DNA from: Linnemannia elongata
Lineage: Eukaryota > Mortierellomycota > Mortierellomycetes > Mortierellales > Mortierellaceae
Assembly (NCBI GenBank): GCA_036320915.1
Contig: JAXBDG010000019.1
Span: 434,001-498,000 of the forward strand
Reading direction: 5' to 3'
Length of the DNA stretch: 64,000 bases
Positions 44,520-57,500 of this stretch are shown here, in pieces; the first letter of the stretch is position 1, and each line of letters starts with the position of its first letter. The notes under the pieces are model-generated. The model worked only from the letters and a program-made list of their open reading frames with translations. It made no database searches and was not told where the DNA came from. The position numbers and the translations under genes were made by a program.

Positions 44520-47500
44520 CTAATCGTCTTCGTCGCTAATGTCGATATACTTGGGCTTCTTGACCGTAGCACGCTCACGGGCAGTACGCGAGACTAACAA
44601 CGAGACATCGTCTAGATCCGAGAATAGATTGCTTCCTATCGACGACAACACCTTGCTCGGCTGCTTGGACGACAGCGAGTCCAGGATCTTCTTGCCCGCC
44701 ACTGCTCCCGTAGACGTCGCAGAGGTTGCGGATGTCGAAGTCAACGAACTCGACGACGACGATTGCTTAAGCCCATTGCCCGAGCTTCCACCGCCACCGC
44801 CACCGCCACCGCCACCGCCACCGCCACCGCCACCACTGCTGCCACCACCACTTCCTCCCCCGCTGCCATATTTCTTCAGAGTCGCCGCCGCAGCAGCTGC
44901 AGAAGAGGATGTCTTTGTCGTGCTCGCTCCAGGAGACCCCGCGGCTGAGTGGTGCTGCTCCAGACCTCCCTCTCTGTCTTCAGTGGCCAGACTTCCAGAC
45001 TTGCTCGATCGGCCAGTGGTAGCCGGTGCGCGCTTCTTGGCCTGCGTAACCTTGGACGGCGCCGTAATGTTGAACATCAGATCCTCGTCCGCATCGTCCA
45101 CCAGCGCAGGAGGGAACTCCTTGGCAGCATTCCCGTGAACCAGCTTCTTGCCCTTGGAGGGCGAGTAGTCGTCCCTGCCAGAATCATCATCTCCTTGTCC
45201 ATTAACCTCGTCCATCGAGACATCCTCGTCACCTCCCGCCGACAACGAGAACATCTTCTTGGCTGCCGAAGCAGCCGCGGTCAGACTCGCAGCCACATCC
45301 TCGGCCCGGTTGGCCTTCTCAGCCTTGGGTGCCTTGGTAGGTGCAGCCTTCTTCTTTTTCTGGACCTCAGGCTCATAGTCATCCTCGTCATCATCATCAT
45401 TGTCTACAACCATAGACTCTGCAAAGATATCCTCATCGGCGTCGTCCTCAGAATCCGACATAATGGTCCTGGCCTTGGACTTGTAGGTTGACGACGACTT
45501 GCCCTTGGTATTGCTCTTGGCTTTGCTCTTGACTGGCTCATCGTCGTTTTCATCCAGACCGTTCAAATCCGACGTGGTAGAAGCCTCGGCCTTGTACGCT
45601 TCCTCAGGTTCGAAGCTCTTGGACAGCTTGCGACTGGACGAAATGCTCCGGCTAGGTTTCTTGGAGACAGCTGGCAAAAGATCATCCGAGTCTTCCGCCG
45701 AGGAGTCTTCGTCAACAATGACGGTTCTCTTGGCCCGAGCGGCACGCGGGGCGCGAGTCGAGCGCTCTCTCGGGGCAACCTCTAAATCCTCCATCTCTAC
45801 ATCTTCGTCATCATCATCACTTCCTTTGCCCCTCTTTCCACCACGAGGCGCCACAAAGTCATCCTCGTCATCCTCGTCAGAATCTGTAATAATCTTCTTG
45901 GAGCGACCGTTACTCGCCTTTGTCTCCTTGATTGATGATGGCTTGCTCGTTCCGTTCGACAATGACGATGTCGAAGACTTGTCGCTCTCCTTCTTCTTCA
46001 TCATATCCATGATGGACTGCTGCTTCTTGGGTGCCGAAGACGTCGATGCTGGGGCCGATGCTGGGGTCGATGATGAAGCCGAGGGTTTGGTGAAGAAGCT
46101 GGAGATCTTGGGTTCCTCCTTAATCTCAGTCTTGACTTGCGCTGCCGTTGACTCCTTCTTCACCGCCGGTGCCGCCTTCTTGACGGGTGCCGCCCGCTGA
46201 GGCTTGGTATCCTCAAAGTCATCGTCATCCTTAATCTTCTTGACCACGACCTTGTTAGCAAGAATCCTGCCACGTGCATTCGCCGCTCCCGCCTTCTTCT
46301 TGTGTCCGCTGCCCATGTAGTTCGCCTCATCAATATCGCGCTGAAGGACCTCGTTCCATTCCACCAGGAACGCTTCCAGGTCCTCGTTCCACAGATCGTA
46401 GGCGGACTTGTCAATCAAAATCTTGAGCTCCGTGTTCTTTGCATCACGATCCTTCTTCAACTCCTCGACCTTCTCGTGAGTCATGGTCCAAATAGGCATC
46501 TTCAGCAAGTAGTCGTATTCGTTTCCTCTCTCCAGCTTGACCTTCACAGCATCGTCCGGGACCTCCCCAACGTCGATCTCCAAATCCAACTCGGCAACGG
46601 TGGTGAAGCCCTTGGTGTGCATGTCCTCGACAATAATAGCTTTCTTGCGGTTCTGGACAACGAGCTCTCCTGAGATGATCATGAGAATGAATCGGACCTT
46701 GTTATCAAGACGTGTCCATTGCTTGGTGTACACATCGATGAGATAATCCTATAAAAAAAAATTTGTAAATGATAGCTCTCCAAACCATCCTTCCTAAGGG
46801 ACAGCCTGTTCAAAAGGAATGCGGAGAAAATTGTGTTTTACCTTGCGGCGTCTGTAGTACTGCAGACGAAGGTCAAAAAACTCCTGAACAATTTCCTCCG
46901 TACTGTTGTATTTCTTGATACGGCCCTGCGGATCAAAGCAGACCATGTTCGACGTTGTCACCGTGCTTGTCAACTTAAGCTTGGACTCAAGGCCTTCTTG
47001 GCGGGCACGACGCATTTGATCCTCAGTCAAGGTGATGGTCAATTCGATCCTCGACAACGTTCCATCATCGCGATAGTCCTTGATCCACGCCGGTGTCTTG
47101 TCGTTTCCTGCAATCCAGGTGTCGATCTGCTCCTTGTAGGGAGTGGTCCAGGTCTTGACAGGAAGCTCCGTAATTTGTACAGTCGTGTCGTCCAACTCGT
47201 GACACGCTCCCGACACCCTGTAGCGGTGCTCTTTCTCCTTTTCGATGGTTCCGACAAAACCACGGTACCAAGGGACTAGGGGGACCTGCTCCTCTCCGTT
47301 CATCAGACGACGGATGTTGGCAATGATATCCTCGGGGTTGTAGTTGGGAATGCTTGAACTCCAGCCAGTACCGATACCCTCAGATCCGTTGACCAGAACC
47401 ATGGGCAGCACAGGCATGAACCATTGGGGTTCGATCGAATCACCATCATCGTTGAGATAGTTGAGAAGAGGGTCATCGTGAGGGTGGAAAACGCGTCGGG

Positions 47501-50500
47501 TGATAGGCGAAAGAGCGGTGAAAATATAACGAGCGCTGGCAGCATCCTTGCCTCCTTGCATTCTACTACCGAACTGTCCATTGGGCATCAACAGGTTGAC
47601 GTTGTTGCTTCCGACGTAATCCTGCGCCAAACCGACGATCGTCATGTGCAAACTCTGCTCTCCGTGATGGTACGCAGCATTCTCCGCCACATATCCTGCC
47701 AATTGAGCGACCTAAAAGATGAGAGTAACGGGTGAGTTTCCTGATGGAAAACACGTAACATGTTATTATTTCAGAGTGGCAAGAAGAACCAAGAGACGCC
47801 TGGTACCGTACCTTCAATTCGTTGACCATTTTCTTCTTGAAGGCTCCAAAGATGACCTTTCTTTGACCAGGCTTGAGACCGTCGACCATAGAAGGAATGG
47901 AACGAATGTTGTCTGCAAGCGAGAACAGAATTAGCTCCTTGTTGATAAAATCCTCAATCGGAATTTTGGAGATACGCGTGTCGAGGAAAGTTCCAGGCTA
48001 AAACAGAAAAGTTAAATGTACAGATGTTAACGAGTGCATCTCACAGGCTATCATTCAAAACTCGCGATGATTCTTATTGATAACAACGAACCTCGAAGTT
48101 GGCCAGCCATTCCTTGCGCTCGTCTGCCTTCTTCTTGTTGAACGCCATGTCGACCAAGGCTCGTGCATCGTCGGTAATGGGAGAGAACTCCTTCTTGTGC
48201 TTATCCATCTGAGAAAAGTAGTCCTTGGCGTCCTCCTTAGTGGATGTTCCCAGACCCTTGTAGTACTTGATCTTCCAGCCTCGAGCACCATCCTCTGACT
48301 CCTTCCAAGCCTCAAACTCCGGGAGCGTGTAGAAGGCCTTCTTTTCTCTTCCCTTGGTAACCTTGATGATGGGAGTAATGAACTCGACCAAGAAACCGGG
48401 GATCTTGAGGAGGGAAGGGAAGTAATGCTCAAGGAAGTTAATGATAAGACCCTTAATGTGGGATCCGTCGTGATCCTGATCCGTCATAATCATGAGATGG
48501 CCGTATCGAAGATCCTGTACGCTGTTGTACACCATGCCTTGCTTGAGTCCAAGAATTTGCTTGATGTTGGAGATCTCGGCGTTGGTGGCGACGGCACTTG
48601 CGGCCATATCACGGACGTTCAGCATTTTTCCACGGAGAGGGAAAACACCGAAGTTGTCACGTCCGATGACACTGAATCCAGCCATGACCAACGTCTTGGC
48701 GGAATCTCCCTCAGTCAGGATGAGGGTACAGTCCTTGCCATATCGACCGGCCCTGTGTGCATCCTCCAGCTTGTTGATGGCGAGACGCTTTCGGCTCGAA
48801 GATCCATCCGTCTTCTTGAGAGCCAAAGTATCCTTGACAGCGGCCCAATTGATGACACTCTCGACAATGGGCGACTTGATGACATCCTTGATGAACTTCT
48901 CACTCAGGTCGAACTTGGAACCGAAAGCGGATTGCTTGAGGGTCATAGTCTCCTTGGTTTGGGAGTCGAAGGCCGGGTTCTCGATCAAACAGTTCACAAA
49001 CACCCACATTTGACTCTTGATGTTGAAGGGCTTGACGTTGGTGGACCTTGACTTCTTCTTGACGACATCAACGAGCTCCTTGACAATCATGTTGGTGACA
49101 TAATCCACATGGACTCCTCCCTTGGACGTGCAGATACTGTTCACGAAACTGACATGCTGGAACTGACCCTCACTCGGAATGCAGGCAATCTCCCACCGCT
49201 CGTGAGGAGTATCGTAGATCAGCTTGACCTTATCTTCGCCTTCGGGTGCCTCTGAAATGTACATCTCGACATAATCCTTGAAGTTCCTGATCTTGATCCG
49301 CTCGCCGTTGAGGAAAACCTTGATACCCTTGACACATCCAGCCATATCGTACGCACGCTTCTTGAGGAGGGCTTCCAGATCGTCATCGATGGATTCCATG
49401 TTGAACCTGGCAAAGTCAGGCTTGAACGAGATCCTGGTGAACTCTTCCTTCTTCTTCATCTGCGCGATCTTTGGCTTTCCTGTGACCGACATGTTTTTTG
49501 TGAAGACCTGCTTGTAGGTGAGGTTGTTGCTCTTGTCTGCAGTTTCGATGATGAACTCGGTACTGAAGATGTTGCAAAGCTTGGCTCCGTATCCGTTACG
49601 TCCACCAGTGACCTTCTTCTGCGAGTCGTCGTAGTTGGATGACGTCAAAAGATGACCAAAAATAAGCTCAGGGACGTAGCAGTGCTCCGTCTTGTGCATC
49701 TCGACTGGGATTCCTTTGCCGTTATTGTAAACCGAGATCATTCCGTTCTCTTTGTCGATGTCGACCTTGATCGTGTCCATTGTAGGGTCGCGGATCTATC
49801 GAGTAAATATGCAAAGGGCCCGTTGTTAATTCGCAAGCTAATGTATGCGTGGAGTCGATGTACTGTCCCAAAGGTTCACACAAAAAGTCCCGATGCGGAT
49901 GAAAATATACCTTGTTATCTGCTGCGTTGACAAGAATTTCATCTACAATCTTATAGAGACCAGGAACAATGTTGACAGAGCGGTTCACAAACTTTGTCGA
50001 GTCAGGATCGAGAACCCAAAGAGACTGCTGGTTCATCTCTGTTGTGCCGATGTAGGTGTCAGGACGCAAGAGAATATGCTCGAGAGGAGTCTTGCGCTGG
50101 TAAATCTCCTCGATGGTCTTGTTCTCGTTGTAGTCGGTGTGTTTTTTGGAGGATTTTGGTGGCGGAGGAGTATCATCATCGTCGTGGTCAGAGGTACTGT
50201 CGAGTTTACGCTTTTTAGAAGCTGCTGCGGGCTTTGCGGCTATCGTTTTGGCAGTCTTTGGCTTACTGGTAGCGCCGGCGGCCTTTTTAGGGGTGGCCTT
50301 TGGCTTGGCTGCCTATAGAACAAATAAATTCCAATGTCAGTCAGGTACGGTGTGTCGAAATAAAAACTCGAAAATGAAAAGAATGCGACCAGGAACCATT
50401 CACAGTTTTTTTTTGAGTCTTTGTTCCATTGACTTTCATGAGCCATATGTTGCAAGTTTGCTGAGTGTCTTCGTAATGAATGAGAAGATGGTACCTTTTT

Positions 50501-50572
50501 GGGAGCATCTGGCTCGAAGCCGTCGCTGTCATCCTGCGACATTGAAAAGTTGTCAGACTCGCTATCGGACAT
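44520..50572 (-). CDS. TOP2: DNA topoisomerase II, 1822 aa in six exons
   Basis: Exons 50572-50495, 50312-49911, 49795-48092, 47997-47812, 47711-46842 and 46748-44520 join to 5469 nt. Topoisomerase II passes one duplex through a double-strand break in another and acts in chromosome segregation. Landmarks: GHKL ATPase with NNGKGIPVEMH and GGRNGYGAKL near residue 224, the Toprim EGDSAK near 521 and DQDHDGSH near 598, and the active Tyr in ARYIF near 852. After about residue 1250 the C-terminal domain is disordered, alternating acidic (DDDDEDD) and basic (KKKKAAP) patches, typical of the regulatory tail. It has a poly-Gly/Ser run coded by a CCACCG-type repeat. The protein is about 300-400 residues longer than most fungal orthologues, all in the tail. 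It is divergent from SAR1 and convergent with DGAT1. Confidence 0.97.
44786..44871. repeat. in-frame CCACCG repeat coding poly-Gly in TOP2
   Basis: About seven perfect CCACCG hexamers followed by degenerate units. On the TOP2 strand it encodes 17 Gly in a row flanked by GGGS units. The hexamer keeps the frame, so length change would only change the linker length. Confidence 0.85.
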
Positions 50573-50953
50573 GTCGACCGTGCAGGTGGAAGGAGCGTTA
50601 TTGTTTCTGCTGTTGTGGTTGTGGCAAGCGCACTGACGAATTATGAAGGATGAGTGTTGCTGTTGTTGTTGTTGTACAGGTGGGAGGGATGAGGAGTCAA
50701 GAAGATGAGAGATGGTCGACAGTTGGAGTGCAATAGAAAAGAAGAGAATCAACAAAACAACAACGGTTCGCAGGTTTGTGTGTGTTTTGCCACGAAATTT
50801 GAGCTAGTGGACGCGACAGAAAGCAGTCAACAGTCACGTGTATCACTTCCCCTGGTGGTGGTAAAAGACTCCACTTGCCTTTGCACCCCTTCTTCCTCCC
50901 TTGTCCACTCTTTTGCACCTACACACTCACAACCACATACACATACATACGCC
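50573..50953. promoter_or_regulatory. shared divergent promoter of TOP2 and SAR1
   Basis: 381 bp between the two opposed start codons. It contains CACGTG at 50835-50840, a CAACAACAA run near 50660-50675 and a pyrimidine-rich stretch before the SAR1 ATG. No gene is seen. Confidence 0.5.
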
Positions 50954-52594
50954 ATGTTCATTGTCGAATGGTTTCGCGACGTCCTCTCCAGCTTGGGTGA
51001 GTGTCAGCCTCCTCTTTCGAGCCTCCTACTACCCACACCTACAAAAAGGCGGCAAACGAGCTTTATTCCATCTATCGGCATCCAACATACTGTCACCGCA
51101 AACTTCATGCCCCTTTGCAAGAGTCAACTTACACGCCATTGGCATTTGTGGACAAAAGAAACACCTCACTCTCAAGCGTCAACTCAAAACGTCGTCCAGC
51201 AACACAGTCCGATCGGCAATGTGCTCAGCAACTACACTCTTCGACAACCTACTCGGCGACAACCACTCGACTCTATTTCTTATTCGCCACTCATGAGACT
51301 ACAGATGACACCAGAAACATAACTCCCAGGATAACCTTGAAGAGAGCGAGAGCAGTAATAGGACGTACTGCTTGGAAAAGTCAATATCACCGAGGAGGAA
51401 TGCAATAGACAAAGAGGATCCCAATTCTACTGGTGCGTTCGTAAGCACAATGATGGATAGCTAACTAACATTGATGGATCCGTCTGTCTTATCTCGTGAC
51501 GATGGTTAGGTCTGTTCAACAAGAACGCCAAGATCCTCTTTCTCGGTCTTGATAACGCCGGAAAGACCACCTTGCTTCATATGTTGAAGAACGATCGCTT
51601 GGCTACTCTCCAGCCTACTCTTCACCCCAGTAAGAAGTGCTCATTTTTTTTCATTCATTGGAAGTTTGCTGGGTTTACATTCATATCACACGCTTTGGAC
51701 AGCGATTGAGAGCAAAGACCGCTGGCATGTGCAATTGTTCAACCGGATCGTGATATTGTAACATTGGTCTTGTCCTTGGCACTTATAGACCCTCCCCATA
51801 TTTATTTTTTACCCCCTCTTCCGCTGACGTATTTTAGCTTCCGAGGAGCTCTCCATCGCCAATGTCAAGTTCACTACGTTCGACTTGGGTGGCCATCAGC
51901 AAGGTAAGGAATGGAGACCGGATTCGAGAACCTATCTGATGATGACGACTCCAGATCGATTGATGCATCTTAGGGCTGATGGCTGGCCGCCCAGATCATC
52001 AATTAATTACTAACAGCAATTTTTCATTTGATGGTACATATTATTCATTATAGCCCGCCGCATCTGGAAGGATTACTTTGCCGAGGTCAATGGAATTGTC
52101 TTTTTGGTGGATTGCCAGGACCGTGAGCGCTTCTTGGAGTCCAAGGCCGAGTTGGATGTAAGTTGAATGATGGATATGATCTTGTAACGGAAAGACGCGA
52201 ACACTGCGAGCACACACTTAACATCTGTCGTTCCGCACGGTCTTGTCTTACTATCGAATCATTAGGCTCTTCTTGCTATTCAGCAATTGGAGCGCGTTCC
52301 CTTCTTGATTCTCGGAAATAAGATTGACGCCCCTGGCGCCGTTTCCGAGGAGGAGCTCCGCTCTGCTCTTGGATTAATCCAGACCACCGGCAAGGGCAAG
52401 GTCCCATTGAAAGACATGCGTCCCATCGAGGTCTTTATGTGCTCTGTTGTCATGAAGCAGGGATACGGTGATGGTGAGTCTATGGGATAAGTTTGACGTG
52501 CTTGTTTTTACTTTGTTGCTGTTTAATGACTAACATGCATAATTGTGGCTATTATCCTCTAATAGGCTTTCTTTGGATGTCCCAGTATATCTAA
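50954..52594 (+). CDS. SAR1: small GTPase SAR1, 189 aa in six exons
   Basis: Exons 50954-50996, 51510-51629, 51838-51903, 52054-52157, 52266-52473 and 52566-52594 join to 570 nt. SAR1 starts COPII coat assembly at ER exit sites. The N-terminus [15 protein letters not shown] is the hydrophobic, membrane-inserting helix of the family, without N-myristoylation. The G motifs are visible: GLDNAGKTT (G1), PTLHPTSEEL with the switch I Thr (G2), DLGGH (G3, with His for GTP hydrolysis), NKID (G4) and CSVV (G5). The end MSQYI is the conserved C-terminus. Length is as expected (about 190). An AATAAA lies 26 nt past the stop codon. Intron 1 is 513 nt, far longer than the others. Confidence 0.98.
50997..51509 (+). 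other. 513-nt first intron of SAR1
   Basis: Begins GTGAGT and ends GGTTAG. The phase (one base of a Gly codon before it) fits the exon on either side. Its frames are open over long distances, but they do not resemble SAR1 or any family I know. Confidence 0.75.
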
Positions 52595-52619
52595 GTTAAC
52601 ATGCTACTTTCGATCTCAC

Positions 52620-52625
52620 AATAAA
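52620..52625 (+). terminator. AATAAA poly(A) signal candidate of SAR1
   Basis: A canonical hexamer 26 nt past the SAR1 stop codon, which is a normal distance for a short 3' untranslated region. Confidence 0.5.
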
Positions 52626-53865
52626 TACATCAGTCTCTTTTTTTCCTTTCCTTTTTTCACCACTACCTCGGACAGGGTCCAAATATCAGGGTGAGAATCG
52701 GGCGTACGAAGCACGAAAGCAGAAGGCCAGCCGAAAGAAAAGGGATAAGAGGGGAAGAGGGTGCGGGAGAGAGTGTAATGAGGGTGGGACAAGTCCCTAG
52801 GGGAAGCACAATATTCCGTTGCTCTCACTCTTTATGTGAAGGATTTTTGCAAAAACCTTGATCCGGAATGCAACACCACAGCGTTTAAGACCTTTCTTTG
52901 TGTCTTCTTTATTTCTTTCTTCCTTCGACCTCTTCTTTCTATTCTCGTCTAATTCCTCCATTCGCCTTTCTACTTCAGCATTTTTTTCTCCCCCTTCCTT
53001 TCGACACCTTCCTTAATTTTAGCAGGAAAAAAGGTACCGCAGCTCGCCCTGAGATGTAAGTTAGCCATTGCTTTTGTTTGCATCGGGCTGCTCTTTTCAT
53101 CGCCCCTTCTACTCTCTCTCTCTCTCTCTCTATGTCTTTCTTTGCATGCTCTCTTTTCCTTGTCTCCCTTCTTTCTCGTGGGGCGCGTGGAATCCAGGAG
53201 AAGGAGATCATTTTATTGTAATTACCCTTGCTAATAGCATGAAAGGGGCGCTATTCTTTATCCACTGAGAAGGGAAGGGGAAGCATGAGTATCAGTTTCT
53301 GACTTGTCGGTCCTATGTACTTGGCTGTATGGATTGGTGTAGGAGTGTCAACAACCTGGGCAGGGGTGCCAGAGTTCAAGACGTGGATGAATTGATAAGA
53401 GGATGGTCGAGAGAAAGAGGGAAGAGAAGGGTTGGCTATAGGAGGGGGTGAGAAACAAGGCAGGAAAAGGAGTGGAGATAGTGGGTTGGTGCTGTTGGAG
53501 GTGGCTGTGGTAGTTGTAGATGTAAATATAGTGGAGATGAAAGTTCATCCGGCAGGAAAAACGGCTAATAAAAAGGGTATGTTGTCATCTAGGGCATCTG
53601 TCCAATGAAGGAGGAAGAGACCCTGTAGTCCAGCAGGACAAGTCTGCCTTTTATGGGACATTGCACACCAGCTGAGATAACAACTCTCAAATGACACAAT
53701 GACATACACAGAGCAGAGAGTAGCCATGGGGTTCCTTCATGGGCTGTCTGTCTGTCGTTTTGTCGTCATAGTACCCCCCCCTACCACCGGTTGTTCCTGG
53801 AGAAAAGGGTAAGAAGGAAGGAAGGAAGTAAGTCTTCTGTCTTCCTTTCTCTCTCCTTTCTCTCT

Positions 53866-53870
<5 letters not shown>

Positions 53871-53902
<32 letters not shown>
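53871..53902. repeat. (CT)n microsatellite
   Basis: About sixteen CT units upstream of the permease gene, in a long pyrimidine-rich block. Confidence 0.9.
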
Positions 53903-53905
<3 letters not shown>

Positions 53906-53944
53906 CTCTTTTGATCACCCTCTCTTGATCAGCCCCCTTTGCCA

Positions 53945-53948
<4 letters not shown>

Positions 53949-53976
<28 letters not shown>
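53949..53976. repeat. poly-T tract of 28 nt
   Basis: A pure thymine run about 550 bp before the permease start codon, within the same pyrimidine-rich block as the CT microsatellite. Confidence 0.9.
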
Positions 53977-54526
53977 CTTTCCGCTCCACTGTCGCTCTCC
54001 CTCCCTCTTTCACTCCTCACTCCCTCTCTCTTTGTCTGCTTCAACTCGCTACTCTTACCACTCACACTCTCTTCCTTCACTTCTCTCCTCCCTCCCTGTC
54101 ATGACAACCCTCATTCAACTCCACCTCCATTAACTTTTTTCTTCTTCCTCTCTTGTTGTCTCATTCTAATCCCTCTACTCTCTCCCTCCCCCTCGTCAAC
54201 ACCCACACTTTTCACAACAAAACTCATTCCCAATCCTGTTCTTCACCCTCTTTTTGTTTTAGCCTCTTTCAATACCTACTAAACAGACACATACCACCCC
54301 TCTCCCTCTCCTATTGTTCTCTTTCTCGCTCACGTCTCCTCATCTCCCACTACTTCGCCACTCCTTTCTCATCTTCGTCCTCCCAACCTCATCCACACCT
54401 CTATTACTGTTCAGTCCTCTCACTCTCGTTCAGAGTTGCCAGGTCACCTTTTGAGACGGAGTCTCAAGCACTCCCGTCAAGCGGCTTGATTTACAGTTCG
54501 CCCTTTGGTCTCCAACCCATCGCCTC

Positions 54527-57500
54527 ATGGCCGCCGTCAAAGAGCTTGAGCGCCTCTCTGTGCCTGCTTCTCTGGGCACCGGCTTTTCTCCTTCCGCTCC
54601 CTCCCCCTCCCCCCTGACAGCCTCTTCCTCTGCTACCGACTCTGGGCACAGCACACACTCTCGTTATGACAGTAACAACAGTAACAGCAACCGCCTATCT
54701 GTCCTTTCACGCTCAGGCTCAGCTCGCTCTTCCATCGCCCCTTCTCAACGCAGTGCAACCTCCATCAAGAGTCATGTCTCTACATTTCAGAATGTCCGAT
54801 TCGACCCCGATCCCATCAAAGACATCTCATTCTGGGGTGGTTTGGCTCTGCTCATCTCCAACATGACTGGACCTGGTCTAGTGACTCTGCCCATCGTCGC
54901 TCAGTCGGCAGGCTGGTTGCCGACCCTTGTCGCGTTCGGTGTTGTGAGTCTCCTCAGCTCGCTCAGCAGTCTTTTTATCTGTGAGGCTATGACCCAGGTG
55001 CCTGGAAACGAACACCTTCAGTCGAACGTAAGACAACCTTTAACCGCATAGACCACCACCACTGTGTGACACAAAAGCACTCTTCAATCCATGATTATGA
55101 CTTGGACTGACTCTGACTATCAATTCAGTCAGTAAATGCATTCATCTATACCGGGGCCAAATGCTAACATCAATCTTATTTCTCCATTGCTATGCTATGC
55201 CATGTATGCTGTGCTATGCACCAACAATGCATGCCACCTGCCAATAAATACATAGGTCGAGTTCAATAACCTGGTCGAGTGCTTCTTTGGACGACGCTAT
55301 CACCTCCTCGTCCAGATTATCTGCTTTCTCGCCATGCAGACCACCAACATCGCTTCCATTGCCGTCTCGGCCCAGCTCTTCGACAACCTCCTTATCCAAA
55401 TTTTCCACCGTACATGCGGCATCCAAATCATCCCACACGCCGCCTTTGTTTGCGTGACCGAGCAGTTGACCTCTGCCAGCCCATTCTCGGGCGTTATGAT
55501 CATGACCACAGGTGTCCTTCTCGCCCTCTCAATGATCCTTCCACTCGCACTCCTCAAGCTGAGCGAAAACATTTGGCTGCAGCTCGCCTCTTTTATCCTC
55601 ATCCTCCTCATCGTCACCCAGTGGATCGTCACCTTTTTCATTCACGGCCTCGATACTTCCTTGGTCCCCGTCATTGGTGACGACATTTCCCAGACCTTTG
55701 GTACCATCCTCTTCAATTACGCCTTCATCACCACAATACCCTCCTGGGCTAATGCCAAACAGCCCAATGTCTCGATACACAAGACGGTCGGCTGGAGCGT
55801 GACGATCACAACCGTCATTTACATCCTTGTGGCCATCCTCGGGGGAATGGCTTACCAGATCCCTAACAACTCGACTTTGATCCAAGCTATCAGCTCCTCG
55901 CCCGATGTCACCATCCTCTCCCAGATCACTGGGTACACCTTCCCCATCGCTGCCCTGATCACATCGATCCCTATCAACATTATCGTTATTCGCTACAACC
56001 TCATCCAGTCTGGTGCGTGCAACTACATGTGGTCCAACATTCTGGCGGGTGTTCTTCCTTGGCTTGTAGCCATTCCGTGTATGACAGGAGCAGGACTTAC
56101 AACCGTCATTAACTGGAGCTCGCTTTTCCTCGTTTCTACCGCAAACTTCATCATCCCTTTCATTTTGTACATCTACTCCAAACGGCATCGGGAAAAACTC
56201 AACAAGCTACCAATTATCGAGATGGAGCAGCAGGCACGTCTCTCACGGGAAATGTCAAGGAGCTCATTCTCTGGACATTCAAGGCGCAACGTCAGTGTTT
56301 CGGGATCTATTCGAAGGCGTCTTACAGGATCGAGTCTACAATCCGGAACGCAGCCTCACCTTGAAGTAGCGATTGGCCCAACCACAGGAATCGCCGCAGC
56401 TACCATCATTCCTCTGTCTGTAGGGATTGGCAGCAATGGTATCATCCACCACAGTGTCTCGGAGGAGAACCTGAATGACGAGTCGACAAGGCGTGGATCC
56501 CGGCGTCGATATCACAGTCACCAGAATGTAGGCTTTGGATCGAGCAGCGCAAGCGACATTGGAGAAGTTCTCAGCGGCCCTTACTTTTCGTTTCATCGAG
56601 ACGGCGAAGTTTTTGAGCGTGAATCATCTTCGGGACACATCCTCGAACCATCCCACCCCCGATCGCAGTCGACATCCACCATGCATCGACCATCAGGATC
56701 AACCGTCATTCTTCACGATCCAGGGACCGAGCGGGCGCAGCGGAAGGTCCTACCTCGGCGTGTTTCACACAAGGACAAGATTCTTTCCATGATCTCCGAC
56801 AAGCACAAACGAGCCGTGGAGAAGCAGACAAAGATGATTCAGGACGAGAAGAGCGTCAAGCCGGTGCCACCTATGATTCTTCTCAGCCAAAGTACCGCAC
56901 CTGAGCCAGAGGATGACGACCAATCTTCCTCCATCGACCTTGGGTTCTATTCGCAGGAGAACGAGTCCTATGATTCCGAAAAATACAACGAAAAGGATTA
57001 CACAGGCGAAGCCAAGGATATATCGGAAGCGAATAGCAACTTGTCAGCAGCGCTTAAGAAACTGAACAGAAAGAGCTCCATCATAACAGCACATCAGCAG
57101 CCCACCGGCCGTTCAACCCTCACACTACCACCATTATCACCACCCATTCGATCCACGCCGCCAATGACAGAGATCCGAGGCGAATCGAGGCCAATCATGC
57201 AACATTTCGAGAAGCCTGAGCAGCATACATTGGAGCCATCGCCTACATTCAGTCCGCCAAGATCACCATCAAGTCCGCGCTCAGCCCTCAGACTTTCTCC
57301 ATCCAGTTCTCCAGGACGGTCCAGCCCACGAAGTGGTCAGGAAGCATCAACCTCAAGGCCCACTGCTTCGCCTGGTTTTGGAAGCATCAGGGATTCTCTC
57401 AAGCCAGACGCGACGTTGGCGGATACGACTCGACTGAGCCCTGGAGCTGGATCGACTTCATCAAGCGGCGGACTCGCCTCGGCGTTCAACTTTCAGCTTC

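Larger units (their letters stand above)
52595..54526. other. 1.9 kb region without a gene
   Basis: It contains the SAR1 3' end (AATAAA 52620-52625), a (CT)n microsatellite at 53871-53902 and a T tract at 53949-53976, then a long C/T-rich leader before the permease gene. The open frames are Ser/Leu/Phe-rich products of this composition. Confidence 0.55.

Noticed and set aside
44539..46200. Plus-strand frames of 180-233 residues opposite the TOP2 tail
   Set aside because: They are reverse readings of the Ser/Asp/Lys-rich TOP2 tail, with poly-Pro from the CCACCG repeat.
55529..56188. A 219-residue minus-strand frame opposite the permease helices
   Set aside because: It is acidic and lacks structure, and the plus strand has clear membrane helices.
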